Below are positions 26,684-34,576 of a DNA stretch of 64,000 nucleotides, in pieces. The DNA is taken from the NCBI RefSeq assembly GCF_001307295.1, contig NZ_CP012700.1, forward strand, positions 2,297,001 to 2,361,000. The letters run 5' to 3'. The notes below the pieces were generated by a model. That model saw only the letters and a list, made by a program, of their open reading frames with translations, made no database searches and was not told the origin of the DNA. Every line of letters begins with the position of its first letter. Within the stretch, counting starts at the first letter, position 1. The position numbers were made by a program, and so were the translations under genes. This DNA is from Sphingopyxis macrogoltabida. GTDB taxonomy: Bacteria; Pseudomonadota; Alphaproteobacteria; Sphingomonadales; Sphingomonadaceae.

Positions 26684-27886
26684 ATGTCCGGTTACAATCC
26701 CAACACCCCCTATGTCCGCAACGCGATGAGCGACATCGGCTATATCACCGCGCTCGACGAGGTACTGAATCACCAGATCGTCGATACCTTTTCGACCGTC
26801 TCGACCTCCGAACAGAGCTGGACCGAGAAGATCTGGTCGGCGATCGTCCGCAAGGACGGCACGATGGGGATCGATTTCGGGCTCGGCCGCTATCATAACC
26901 GCGGCGTGCTCGACGGCTGGGCGGCGGTGTCGCGCGGGTCGGAGCAATGGACGGTACGCGCCAACCGCGAACTGCGCGACGATCCCTCGATTACCGAGGT
27001 CGGCCCGCTGACCTACGAGATCATCGAACCGCTCAAGAAGGTCCGTTACGCACTCGCGAAAAACGACGCGCAGCCGATCAGCTACGACATAACCTTCTCC
27101 GCCGAAATGCCGCCGTTCTTCGAGGATCGCCACAAACAGCGCGAACGCGACGGCTTCCGCGTTGGCTCCGACGTTGTCCGCTACCACCAGATCGGCGTGC
27201 CGTCGGGCTGGGTCGAGATCGAGGGCGAGCGGTTCGAGGTCAACCCCGAGGAATGGACCGAATATCGCGACCATAGCTGGGGCACCCGGCTCGACGTCGG
27301 CGCGCACAACGCCGACGTCCGCCCCTCGTCGGACTTCGGCGACGTCAAGTTTGGCGAAGGCGAGTTCGTGCTCGTCTGGAGCCCGTTCATGCTCGAAAGC
27401 CCGAACGGCGAACGCTCCTCCTTCCATTTCTATCACATGTCGAAACAGGGCCACATCTTCTACTCGTCGGGCTATCGCAACCTGCCCGACGGCACGCAGG
27501 AAAAGGTCGCGCGCGTGCGCCCCGAACTGCGCTACGACGACAAGACCCGGCGCCTGCTCGGCGGGACGGTTCATTTCGACATGCTGCAGGGCGGCACCCA
27601 CAGCGTCGAGGTCGAAGTGATGGGCACCGCCGGCGTCCACCTCGGCCCCGGCCTCTATCTGGGCTTCGACGGGCGCAAGCATGGCAGCTGGCACGGCCCG
27701 CTGACGATCGAGGGCGAATATTTCCCCGACACGATGGACGTCGAGACGCTGAAGCGCATCCGCCAGCTTCGCGACTGCCCGATCCGCGTGCGGCAGGGCG
27801 ACGCGGTCGGCTACGGCATCATGGAAACGATCATCCACGGCGCGCATCCCGAACTCGGGCTGACCGCAGCGAACTCGATCGTCTGA
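26684..27886 (+). CDS. CrtC/AttH-like lipocalin-fold protein (DUF7064/7065 type)
   Basis: 400 residues from an ATG with AGGAG seven bases upstream. Beta-rich with many aromatic residues, including Y-R-D-H-S-W-G-T-R, L-V-W-S-P-F-M-L-E and H-G-S-W-H-G-P-L. The R-D-(H/R)-S-W-G-T-R motif is shared with the paralogue at 17781-18893. It is followed after four bases by an APH kinase, the same gene pairing as in the first operon. Predicted cytoplasmic, since no signal peptide is seen. Hydratase-like or ligand-binding function is inferred only from fold resemblance. Confidence 0.75.
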   Translation: MSGYNPNTPYVRNAMSDIGYITALDEVLNHQIVDTFSTVSTSEQSWTEKIWSAIVRKDGTMGIDFGLGRYHNRGVLDGWAAVSRGSEQWTVRANRELRDDPSITEVGPLTYEIIEPLKKVRYALAKNDAQPISYDITFSAEMPPFFEDRHKQRERDGFRVGSDVVRYHQIGVPSGWVEIEGERFEVNPEEWTEYRDHSWGTRLDVGAHNADVRPSSDFGDVKFGEGEFVLVWSPFMLESPNGERSSFHFYHMSKQGHIFYSSGYRNLPDGTQEKVARVRPELRYDDKTRRLLGGTVHFDMLQGGTHSVEVEVMGTAGVHLGPGLYLGFDGRKHGSWHGPLTIEGEYFPDTMDVETLKRIRQLRDCPIRVRQGDAVGYGIMETIIHGAHPELGLTAANSIV

Positions 27887-27890
27887 CCCG

Positions 27891-28874
27891 ATGGTGCGCG
27901 ATACCGACCAGCTCGCCGCCGGCCTGCGCGACTTCCTGCCGCGCGGCGCCGGCATCACCGGGGTGACCACGCTGTCGGCGGGGCACTCGAACGAGACCTA
28001 TCTGGTCGACGGTATCGGCGAGGTGCTGCGCATGCCACCGTCCGAGGAAGGCCTGCTGCCGCCCTATGATATGGCGCGGCAGCACGCCGTCCTGTCGGCG
28101 GTCGCAAACTCCGCTCCCGATGTCCCGCTGCCGCCCGTCCTCGAACTCTGCACCGACCCGTCCGTCCTCGGCGACGAATTTTTCTTGATGGGACAGGTGC
28201 CGGGCGAGGCGTTCGAATATGCGGTGCCCGACTGGCTCGCCGCCGATCCGGACGCCGGCGCCGACAGCGTCTGCCGCCAGTGGTTCGACGCGCTGATCGC
28301 GCTGCATAACATGCCCGCCGGCGCGATGCCGCCGGGCGAACGAACGGTGCAGCAGGAGGCGCAGCACTGGCTCGACGTCGCGCGCGGGGCGGAGTCGATG
28401 CCGGTGCTGGTCGATATCCTCGAGGATCTGGCCAAGCGCCCGCCGCGCACCAGCGGTGCGCCGACCCCGGTGCACGGCGACCCGAAGCATGGCAATTGCC
28501 TGTGGCACGAAGGCCGCCTGACCGCGCTGCTCGACTGGGAAATGGCCCAAATTTCGGATCCTTTGCTCGATCTCGGCTATGTGCTGATGTTCCATGATCA
28601 GGGCGAGGCCTCGCTTGCCGACGCGGGCTTTGCCCTGCCCGGCTGGTGGTCGGCCGAGCGGATGATCGCCGAGTGGGAAAAGGGCACCGGCCGCACCGCC
28701 GTCGACGTCGCGCGCTATGCGGTGCTGGGACAGGCGAAGGTCGCCGCGATCATCTCTGTCGGAGCCTATCTCTTCAACAGCGGCCGTATCGCCGATCCGC
28801 GTTTTCAGGCTTTTGCCGGGGTGCTCCCCGCCTATGTGGCGCTGCTGGAGAAGCGCGCGATGGCGGCAGGGTGA
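27891..28874 (+). CDS. APH-family phosphotransferase
   Basis: 327 residues. The N-terminal lobe has L-S-A-G-H-S-N-E-T-Y. The catalytic loop is V-H-G-D-P-K-H-G-N (His195, Asp197), where the more common F-R is P-K, and the metal motif is L-L-D-W-E-M-A-Q. It follows the lipocalin-like gene by four bases, so both are probably one transcript. The overall pattern matches the catabolic kinase branch (ACAD10/11-like). A palindromic repeat and the convergent lipoyl-cassette operon follow. Confidence 0.9.
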   Translation: MVRDTDQLAAGLRDFLPRGAGITGVTTLSAGHSNETYLVDGIGEVLRMPPSEEGLLPPYDMARQHAVLSAVANSAPDVPLPPVLELCTDPSVLGDEFFLMGQVPGEAFEYAVPDWLAADPDAGADSVCRQWFDALIALHNMPAGAMPPGERTVQQEAQHWLDVARGAESMPVLVDILEDLAKRPPRTSGAPTPVHGDPKHGNCLWHEGRLTALLDWEMAQISDPLLDLGYVLMFHDQGEASLADAGFALPGWWSAERMIAEWEKGTGRTAVDVARYAVLGQAKVAAIISVGAYLFNSGRIADPRFQAFAGVLPAYVALLEKRAMAAG

Positions 28875-28881
28875 AAGACTT

Positions 28882-28922
28882 CGTCATTGCGAGCGAATTG
28901 CTTCGCTTCGCTCGCAATGACG
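28882..28922. repeat. Short palindromic intergenic repeat
   Basis: CGTCATTGCGAGCGA (28882-28896) and TCGCTCGCAATGACG (28908-28922) are perfect 15-base inverted arms around an 11-base spacer rich in CTTCG. Palindromes of this type are widespread in alphaproteobacterial intergenic regions. It lies between convergent genes and could serve as a bidirectional transcript end. Confidence 0.7.
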
Positions 28923-28929
28923 AGAGGAC

Positions 28930-29319
28930 TCAGCCCGTCTCCAATCGCACCAGCGGTGCGCCATATTCGACGAGATCGCCGTCGTTCGGCAGGATTGCCG
29001 CGACGCGGCCCGCAGTGTCGCTGACGATGTCGGTCGCCTCGCCGAGCTTGTCGACCTGCCCGACCACCGTCCCGGCCTCGACCATCGTCCCCGGGGCGAC
29101 CCGCGCCGAGAAGATGCCGAGATGCGGTGCGGTGACGTCGCGCAGCGCCGCAACCGCCGCGGCGACCGCCTGGCCCGCACGCGTCAGCATCGGATTGGCG
29201 CCGCCATCGGCCTTCGCCATGAACAGCGACCAGCCGCCGCTGCGAAAATGCAGGTCGCGCCACGGTGAGGCGGTAAAGCTGGCGAGCAGCGCGCGGACCT
29301 CCTCGATCGTCGAGCTCAT
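28930..29319 (-). CDS. Biotinyl/lipoyl-domain-like carrier protein
   Basis: 129 residues. The C-terminal ~75 residues form a biotinyl/lipoyl-type barrel: L-G-I-F-S-A-R-V-A-P-G-T-M-V-E-A-G, then VGQVDKLGEATDIVSDTAGR, and GDLVEYGAPLVRLE. Lys91 stands where the modified lysine is found. Its context is V-D-K-L, closer to lipoyl (D-K) than to biotinyl (M-K-M) sites, so modification is plausible but uncertain. The gene is last in a four-gene operon and overlaps the dikinase-like gene by ATGA (29316-29319). A swinging-arm carrier next to phosphohistidine proteins is unusual. Confidence 0.8.
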   Translation of the reverse strand: MSSTIEEVRALLASFTASPWRDLHFRSGGWSLFMAKADGGANPMLTRAGQAVAAAVAALRDVTAPHLGIFSARVAPGTMVEAGTVVGQVDKLGEATDIVSDTAGRVAAILPNDGDLVEYGAPLVRLETG

Positions 29320-31034
29320 GCAGCATCCCCGATCATCGTCAGCAAGACCGGCAGTATCGGTTCGGTAACGATCGTCGTCGCCCCCGCGCCGCGGGCGATC
29401 CGCGCGATATCGTCATTGGCGAGCGCATGGCCGCGCACGACGCTGGCGCCGCCGATTGCCCCCGCCAGCGCCTCGGCATCGCCGGCCGCAAGCGCGCGGT
29501 CGACGTCGAACCCGTCGGGCCCGGCCGCGAAATCGACCACCGCAACGGGGCTCGCCGCACGCGCCCATTCGATAAGCTGGCGGAGCCGGGCGTCGGCCTG
29601 TTCGTTCGGCGCTTCGGTCGCAAGCGTGCCAGCATAGACCAGCCCGCCCGCGCCATCGACCGTCACCACCGTTCCCGATTTCGCGACGGCACCGTCGCCA
29701 ACCCCGACGACGCACGGCCGCCCAAGCGCGCGACTGACCACCGCGGCGTGCGAGGTCGACCCGCCTTGCTCTGTCACCACCGCCCGCGCCGCGATCATGC
29801 CATGGACGTCGTCTGGGCTCGTCGTCTTGCGCACGAGGATCACATCCTCGCCTGCCGCCGCGCGGCGTTCGGCTTCGTCGGCGTCGGCGACCAGCACGCC
29901 GGTCGCAGCGCCCGGACAAGCTCCCTCGCCCGTCGCAAGCACCGCCGCACCATCGGTCGCGCCGTCGCTGAGCCGCGGCAGCAGCAGCGTCCGCACCTGT
30001 TCGGCGCTGACCCGCGACAGCGCGGTGGCGGGGTCGATGCGACCCTCGGCAACCATGTCCACCGCAAAGCGCACTGCAGCCGCCGGCGCACGCTTGGCGG
30101 CGCGCGATTGCAGCAGGTAGAGCTGCCCCGACTGGACGGTGAATTCGATATCCTGCACGTCGCCATGCTCGCGTTCGAGCCGGTCGCTCGCGGCGAGCAG
30201 CGCGGCATGCGCCTCGGGCTCGGCCGTCGCCATGGCATCGAGCGGCAGCGGGGTGAATTTCCCCGACACGACATCCTCGCCCTGCGCGCGCGGCAGATAT
30301 TCGCCGTAGGGCTCGGCCTCGCCGGTCAGCGGATTGCGACTGAACAGCACCCCGGTGCCGCTGCGTTCGTCGAGATTGCCGAACACCATCGCTTGGATCG
30401 TCACCGCGGTGCCGAGGTCGTGCGGGATATTGTTATGCTCGCGGTAGCGCCGCGCGCGCCGCGTGTTCCAGCTTTCGAACACCGCGCGCACCGTCGCGAG
30501 CAACTGGTCGCGAACGCTTGCCGGCACCGGCCCGCCCGCCGCCTCGACCGCCGCGCGCCAGTCGCCGGGCGCGGCATTGCCCTCCAGTTCGACCGGCGCC
30601 TTGAGCACGATCGAGGCATAAAGCTCGAGGAAGCGCCGGTGCGTGTCGCGCGCGAAACCGGCGAGCCCCGTTTCCGCCGCCAGCGCTGCTTCGCCGGCAT
30701 CGTCGATGCCGAGGTTGAGCACCGTGTCCATCATTCCGGGCATCGATATGGCGGCGCCCGACCGCACCGAAAGCAACAGGCGCTTCTCGCCCGCGCCGAA
30801 GCTGCGACCGGTTTCGCTTTCGAGCCATGCCAGCCCGGCGTCGATCTCCTCCGCCAGCCCGGCCGGAAAATCGCCGCTGTCGAGAAAGGCAAGGCATGCC
30901 TTCGTGCCGATCACGAACGCCGGCGGCACGGGCAGGCCGAGCCCGCGCATCCGCGCGATCGACCAGGCCTTGCCGCCCGCCGCTTCCTTCGTCGGCGATT
31001 CGCTGCCGTCCAGCCGGATCGTCCAGCCGCTCAT
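29316..31034 (-). CDS. Pyruvate-phosphate-dikinase-like protein lacking the pyruvate/PEP barrel
   Basis: 572 residues. The N-terminal ATP-grasp part closely follows PPDK: G-G-K-A-W-S-I-A-R-M, SVRSGAAISMPGMMDTVLNL, TGVLFSRNPLTGEAEPYGEY and Q-D-I-E-F-T-V. The swivelling phosphohistidine domain has E-Q-G-G-S-T-S-H-A-A-V-V with catalytic His429. A full PPDK is about 870-900 residues; the C-terminal PEP/pyruvate TIM barrel is absent and replaced by a short ~100-residue tail. The phosphoryl group formed on His429 must therefore pass to another acceptor or protein. All gene junctions in the operon are four-base overlaps. Confidence 0.9.
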   Translation of the reverse strand: MSGWTIRLDGSESPTKEAAGGKAWSIARMRGLGLPVPPAFVIGTKACLAFLDSGDFPAGLAEEIDAGLAWLESETGRSFGAGEKRLLLSVRSGAAISMPGMMDTVLNLGIDDAGEAALAAETGLAGFARDTHRRFLELYASIVLKAPVELEGNAAPGDWRAAVEAAGGPVPASVRDQLLATVRAVFESWNTRRARRYREHNNIPHDLGTAVTIQAMVFGNLDERSGTGVLFSRNPLTGEAEPYGEYLPRAQGEDVVSGKFTPLPLDAMATAEPEAHAALLAASDRLEREHGDVQDIEFTVQSGQLYLLQSRAAKRAPAAAVRFAVDMVAEGRIDPATALSRVSAEQVRTLLLPRLSDGATDGAAVLATGEGACPGAATGVLVADADEAERRAAAGEDVILVRKTTSPDDVHGMIAARAVVTEQGGSTSHAAVVSRALGRPCVVGVGDGAVAKSGTVVTVDGAGGLVYAGTLATEAPNEQADARLRQLIEWARAASPVAVVDFAAGPDGFDVDRALAAGDAEALAGAIGGASVVRGHALANDDIARIARGAGATTIVTEPILPVLLTMIGDAA

Positions 31035-31633
31035 TCGTCGCGCTCCGTGCCCATGATGCGCAGCAGCTCCTCGTGCAATTCGAACCAGACGGTGTGATAG
31101 CTGTCGCGGCGGATATCGCTGACCCATTCGATATCGCCATCCTCGGCCGCCTCGAGCGCCTCGATCAACTTGTCGCCATAAATCTTCAGCCGCGGCAATC
31201 CGCGCGCAAGTCCGGCAAGGATCCGTTCGGCCTGTTCGTGCAAGGCGCCCAGCCGGTCGACGATCTTCGCGTCATAGTCCTTGTCGCGATGATCGTTCGC
31301 GACCTTCTGTCCACCGACGTCGAGCGTCTGCCAGTCGGTGATGATCTGCTTCAGCGTCCGGTTGATTCGCTCGAACCCGTCATAGGCCGAACGAAACCCC
31401 GCATCGTCGCGCAAATGCTGGAAATGCAGGCCATAGCGCGACTGCAGTGCGACGCCCGCGAGCGGGGTCAGCGCATACGCCCCCTTCGCCTCGATCGCGC
31501 GGCCGGTCGCGACGGCGTCGGCCAGCAACGCGGCGGCGCGCTCCTCGCTCAGGCCGACGAGTTCGCCGATCGCCTTGGCGGGCGCGTGGCGCTTGATCGC
31601 GGCGCCGTGCAGCGCCAGGTCGCGGTCGTTCAC
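31031..31633 (-). CDS. Helical protein of the split dikinase cassette, unknown function
   Basis: 200 residues from a GTG at 31633, chosen because GGAGAGG precedes it and it overlaps the upstream stop as GTGA. Residues ~1-65 resemble a small winged helix (KAIGELVGLSEERAAALLAD, then A-I-E-A-K-G-A-Y-A-L-T-P). The remainder is helical with many charged residues and a conserved-looking YHTVWFELHEELLRIMG end. I do not recognise a named family. Its position between two phosphohistidine-domain genes suggests a scaffold or substrate-binding subunit. Confidence 0.75.
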   Translation of the reverse strand: MNDRDLALHGAAIKRHAPAKAIGELVGLSEERAAALLADAVATGRAIEAKGAYALTPLAGVALQSRYGLHFQHLRDDAGFRSAYDGFERINRTLKQIITDWQTLDVGGQKVANDHRDKDYDAKIVDRLGALHEQAERILAGLARGLPRLKIYGDKLIEALEAAEDGDIEWVSDIRRDSYHTVWFELHEELLRIMGTERDE

Positions 31634-32376
31634 GCCCCCTCTCCTTCCAGCAACCAGACGCGGCCGACACGTTCGACCCCGTCCTGATAATCCTCGGTTG
31701 TCTTTGCGGGCGCGCTCGCCTCGATCATCACCGTGTCGCCGTCGCGAATCCCCGCGATCTTCGCGTTCATCAGGCACGGAATATTATATTCGCGGGTCAG
31801 GATGCCGAGGTGCGAGCGCACCGTGCCGCCGGCGCAGATGACGCCCGCAAACTGCTCGATAATCGGCGCGGTCAGCGTCCCGCCGCTGTCGTCGATCACC
31901 GCGATCGTTCCGGGCGGCACGCCGTCGGTCAGATAGGCGAGCACGCGGTCGTTCGAGCGGATATAGCGTGCCGTGCCGCTAATATCCTGCGGATGCTGGA
32001 CGACATTGTCGCCGACCCCGCGTAGCGCGCGACCCTCGCCATCGGCCTCGCTCGACGGTGCTTCGGGATGCGCGAAACCGGCATCGGTCGCCGCATCGTC
32101 GCCCGCCGATTTATAGGCTTCGGGCCGCTCAGCGACCGAAATGCTGGCCGACCAGTCGAAGCGGTGCCCGCTCGCCAGCAAGCGCGCCTCGATCGCCGCA
32201 AAATCCTCCTTGGTCAGCAGGTCGTCGGCACCCGCCATGGTGAAGGCATCCCAGTCCCGCCCCGATTCGCGAAACCGGTCGCGCACCAGTTGCTGCACCA
32301 GCCCCAGCGTCGCCTCGACCAGCGGCGATGCCGGCGGCTTCACATGAAGTGCATTGTCGATAGGCAGCTTGGCCAA
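31630..32376 (-). CDS. PEP-utilising (phosphohistidine) mobile-domain protein
   Basis: 248 residues if the TTG at 32376 is used; a GTG about 27 bases further in is an alternative, and an in-frame stop just upstream excludes longer forms. Residues 1-130 have no recognised motif. The C-terminal half carries the swivelling domain of PEP-utilising enzymes: F-A-G-V-I-C-A-G-G-T-V-R-S-H-L-G-I-L-T-R-E with candidate phospho-His189, followed by Y-N-I-P-C-L-M. First gene of the operon, divergent from surE. A second phosphohistidine protein beside the dikinase-like one suggests phosphate relay to a substrate, as in phenylphosphate synthase (analogy). Confidence 0.85.
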   Translation of the reverse strand: MAKLPIDNALHVKPPASPLVEATLGLVQQLVRDRFRESGRDWDAFTMAGADDLLTKEDFAAIEARLLASGHRFDWSASISVAERPEAYKSAGDDAATDAGFAHPEAPSSEADGEGRALRGVGDNVVQHPQDISGTARYIRSNDRVLAYLTDGVPPGTIAVIDDSGGTLTAPIIEQFAGVICAGGTVRSHLGILTREYNIPCLMNAKIAGIRDGDTVMIEASAPAKTTEDYQDGVERVGRVWLLEGEGA

Positions 32377-32450
32377 TCCTCATCCCCTGACGTCGTTTCT
32401 TTGTCCGCTAGGTGACCGAAGCGCGCCCTGATGTCAATAAGCATTGGGCA

Positions 32451-32496
32451 AAATCGTCGAACGATATTGACCAATGAATGCTCTTTCCCCTATGAA
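32451..32496 (+). promoter_or_regulatory. surE promoter with shared activator-like box
   Basis: ATCGTCGAACGAT (32453-32465) sits directly upstream of a -35-like TTGACC (32467-32472). A -10-like TATGAA (32491-32496) follows after 18 bases. The 21 bases 32451-32471 are identical to the minus strand of 25118-25098 at the TonB receptor promoter. The region also separates surE from the divergent dikinase-like operon, so one regulator could serve both directions. Confidence 0.65.
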
Positions 32497-32530
32497 GCTT
32501 CGACAAGCAGCATCGGGGAAGGATGACGAC

Positions 32531-33325
32531 ATGGGCCTGACGGCGAATCCGCGCATTTTGGTGGTCAACGACGACGGCATCGACGCGCCGGGAATCGTGC
32601 TGCTCGAAGAGATCGCGCGCCAGTTCAGCGACGACGTCTGGGTCGTCGCACCCGACGAGGAACGATCGGGCGCGGGCCATTCGATGTCGATCAGCCACCC
32701 GGTGCGCGTCGTGCAGCGCGACGAACGCCATTGGGCGGTACGCGGCACCCCGACCGATTGCGCGCTGCTCGGCATCTATGAGTTCATGACCGACAAGGCG
32801 CCCGACCTGATCCTGTCGGGGATCAACCGCGGGCCGAACCTCGCCGAGGACATCACCTATTCAGGCACCGCGTCGGCGGCGATGGAGGGCGCGGTGCTCG
32901 GCATTCCCGCGATCGCGCTCAGCCAGATCATCCGTTACCAGAGCCCGATCCATTGGGACACGGCGCGCAAATATGCGCCGATCGTGATCCGGCAATTGCT
33001 CGAACTCGACTGGACGCCCGGGCTGTTCGTCAACGTCAACTTCCCCAACTGCCCGGTCGACGAGGTCACCGGCATCCGCGCGACGACGCAGGGCCAGCGC
33101 CCCTCGGGATGCTTCCGCCCCGTCCGCCGCGTCGACGAGCGCCACGTCCCCTATTACTGGATCAAGATCGGCTTCCCCGAAGGCGGCGACGACGACGGCA
33201 ACGACCTGCATGCGGTGCTCGACAACAAGGTGTCGGTGACGCCGCTGCAACTCGAAATGACCGCGCATGCGGTGGTGCCGGAGATCGCCGCGCTGTTTGC
33301 CGATGCGGACGCGGCGGCGGGCTGA
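32531..33325 (+). CDS. SurE-like 5'/3'-nucleotidase (phosphatase)
   Basis: 264 residues from the ATG at 32531 (AAGGA about 8 bases upstream). The SurE signature is I-L-V-V-N-D-D-G-I-D-A-P-G with metal-binding Asp14/Asp15. V-V-A-P-D-E-E-R-S-G-A-G-H-S, L-S-G-I-N-R-G-P-N-L and T-Y-S-G-T-A-S-A-A-M-E-G follow. Housekeeping surE usually sits beside pcm or serS. This one is divergent from a dikinase-like cassette and shares a promoter box with catabolic genes, so it may dephosphorylate a pathway intermediate rather than stress nucleotides (inference). Confidence 0.92.
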   Translation: MGLTANPRILVVNDDGIDAPGIVLLEEIARQFSDDVWVVAPDEERSGAGHSMSISHPVRVVQRDERHWAVRGTPTDCALLGIYEFMTDKAPDLILSGINRGPNLAEDITYSGTASAAMEGAVLGIPAIALSQIIRYQSPIHWDTARKYAPIVIRQLLELDWTPGLFVNVNFPNCPVDEVTGIRATTQGQRPSGCFRPVRRVDERHVPYYWIKIGFPEGGDDDGNDLHAVLDNKVSVTPLQLEMTAHAVVPEIAALFADADAAAG

Positions 33326-33367
33326 TCGACGAGCGACAATTTGGATGGGAAGCTGCCCTTCAAATCT

Positions 33368-33470
33368 CGTCATGCTGAACTCGTTTCAGCATCCATGGCC
33401 TGAACTCGAATTTGGCGCAGCGCCGAAGTAAACGGCAGACCATGGATCCTGAAACAAGTTCAGCATGACG
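33368..33470. repeat. Inverted intergenic repeat pair
   Basis: Two 31-base arms (33368-33398 and 33440-33470) are complementary except for two positions. The arm begins CGTCATGCTGAACT and ends ATCCATGG. Elements of this kind are common between genes in sphingomonads. Here it lies between convergent surE and an APH kinase and may terminate both transcripts. Confidence 0.75.
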
Positions 33471-33517
33471 ATGAAAGAGACGGCAGTTCCCGGCTGAAAA
33501 CCGTCATCGAGCGTCCT

Positions 33518-34576
33518 TCAGCCGCAGGCCTCGATCGCCTGACGCGCCAGCGACGCGAGCCGGGGAAAGGCTTCGGCGCGCTCGCGGGCGTGGGCGCTGT
33601 TCGCGCTGCCGCGGATCACCCGCCCCTTGATGCCGTGAAAGATCGCCGCGAGGCGGAAGAAGTTGAACGCGACGTAGAAATCCCAGCCGGGAATTTCGCT
33701 GCGTCCGGTCCGCCGGCAATAGGCATCGACATAGGCGGCCTCGCTCGGCAGGCCGAGCGGCACCGGGTCGGCGCCGCCAAGCCCCGCGACGATATCCGGC
33801 GGCATGCGGTACATCAGCGCGTGATAGGCAAAATCCGAAACCGGGCTGCCGAGCGTCGACAACTCCCAGTCGAGCACCGCGACGACACGCGGCTCGGTGG
33901 GATGGAAGATCATATTGTCGCACCGGAAATCGCCGTGGACGATGCCGCTGTCTTCATCGGCGGGAATATTTTGCGGCAGCCACTCGACGAGCGCGTCCAT
34001 ATCGGCATTGCGGCCCGCCGCCTCGTCCTCCAGATATTGTTTCGACCAGCGCCCGATCTGGCGCGCGAAGAAATTGCCCGGCCGCCCGAAGTCGCCGAGC
34101 CCGACGGCCTCCGGAACGACCTGATGCAGCGCAGCGATCACCGCGTTCATCGCGTCGAAATAGGCCGCGCGCTCGCCGACCGGCACCTCGCCGAAGGACG
34201 CGTCCCAGAAGATGCGCCCTTCGACCAGCGCCATCACATAGAAGGCGCTACCGACGACCGCATCGTCGTCGCAAATCCCCAGCACCTCGGGCACCGGCAC
34301 CGCGGTTGGCGCCAGCGCCGACAGGACGCGCGCTTCGCGAAGCACGTCGTGGGCGCCCTTCACCAACTCCCCCGGCGGCTTGCGCCGCATCACATATTGT
34401 GCACCCGGTGTCGTCAGACGGTAGGTCGGGTTCGACTGGCCGCCCTTGAACTGCTCGATCGTCAGCGGCCCCCGATAGCCGGCGACATTCGCCTCCAGCC
34501 AGGTCTCGAGCGCCGCCGCGTCGAGCGCAACGCGCACTTCGCCCGCGCCGATATTCGCCGATGCGTCAGTGGCCAT
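33518..34576 (-). CDS. APH-family phosphotransferase (ACAD10/11 kinase-like)
   Basis: 352 residues. Motifs are FKGGQSNPTYRL in the N-lobe, Y-V-M-R-R-K-P-P-G-E-L, I-V-H-G-D-F-R-C-D-N (His214, Asp216) and V-L-D-W-E-L-S-T-L-G-S. These are diagnostic of the kinase domain that in animals is fused to an acyl-CoA dehydrogenase (ACAD10/11). Here the partner dehydrogenase is the adjacent gene, overlapping by 11 bases. Expected role: phosphorylating a hydroxyacyl-CoA so the dehydrogenase partner can eliminate phosphate. An ATG six bases upstream is an alternative start. Confidence 0.93.
   Translation of the reverse strand: MATDASANIGAGEVRVALDAAALETWLEANVAGYRGPLTIEQFKGGQSNPTYRLTTPGAQYVMRRKPPGELVKGAHDVLREARVLSALAPTAVPVPEVLGICDDDAVVGSAFYVMALVEGRIFWDASFGEVPVGERAAYFDAMNAVIAALHQVVPEAVGLGDFGRPGNFFARQIGRWSKQYLEDEAAGRNADMDALVEWLPQNIPADEDSGIVHGDFRCDNMIFHPTEPRVVAVLDWELSTLGSPVSDFAYHALMYRMPPDIVAGLGGADPVPLGLPSEAAYVDAYCRRTGRSEIPGWDFYVAFNFFRLAAIFHGIKGRVIRGSANSAHARERAEAFPRLASLARQAIEACG

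Noticed and set aside
31634..31777. A longer start for the helical protein of the dikinase cassette
   Set aside because: It would overlap the upstream gene by about 147 bases, whereas the GTG at 31633 has a strong ribosome site and the same four-base overlap as the other junctions.
8778..34576. The four APH-type kinases as antibiotic resistance genes
   Set aside because: They are embedded in acyl-CoA/SDR operons and carry motifs of the ACAD10/11-LvaA-like catabolic branch; no resistance context is present.
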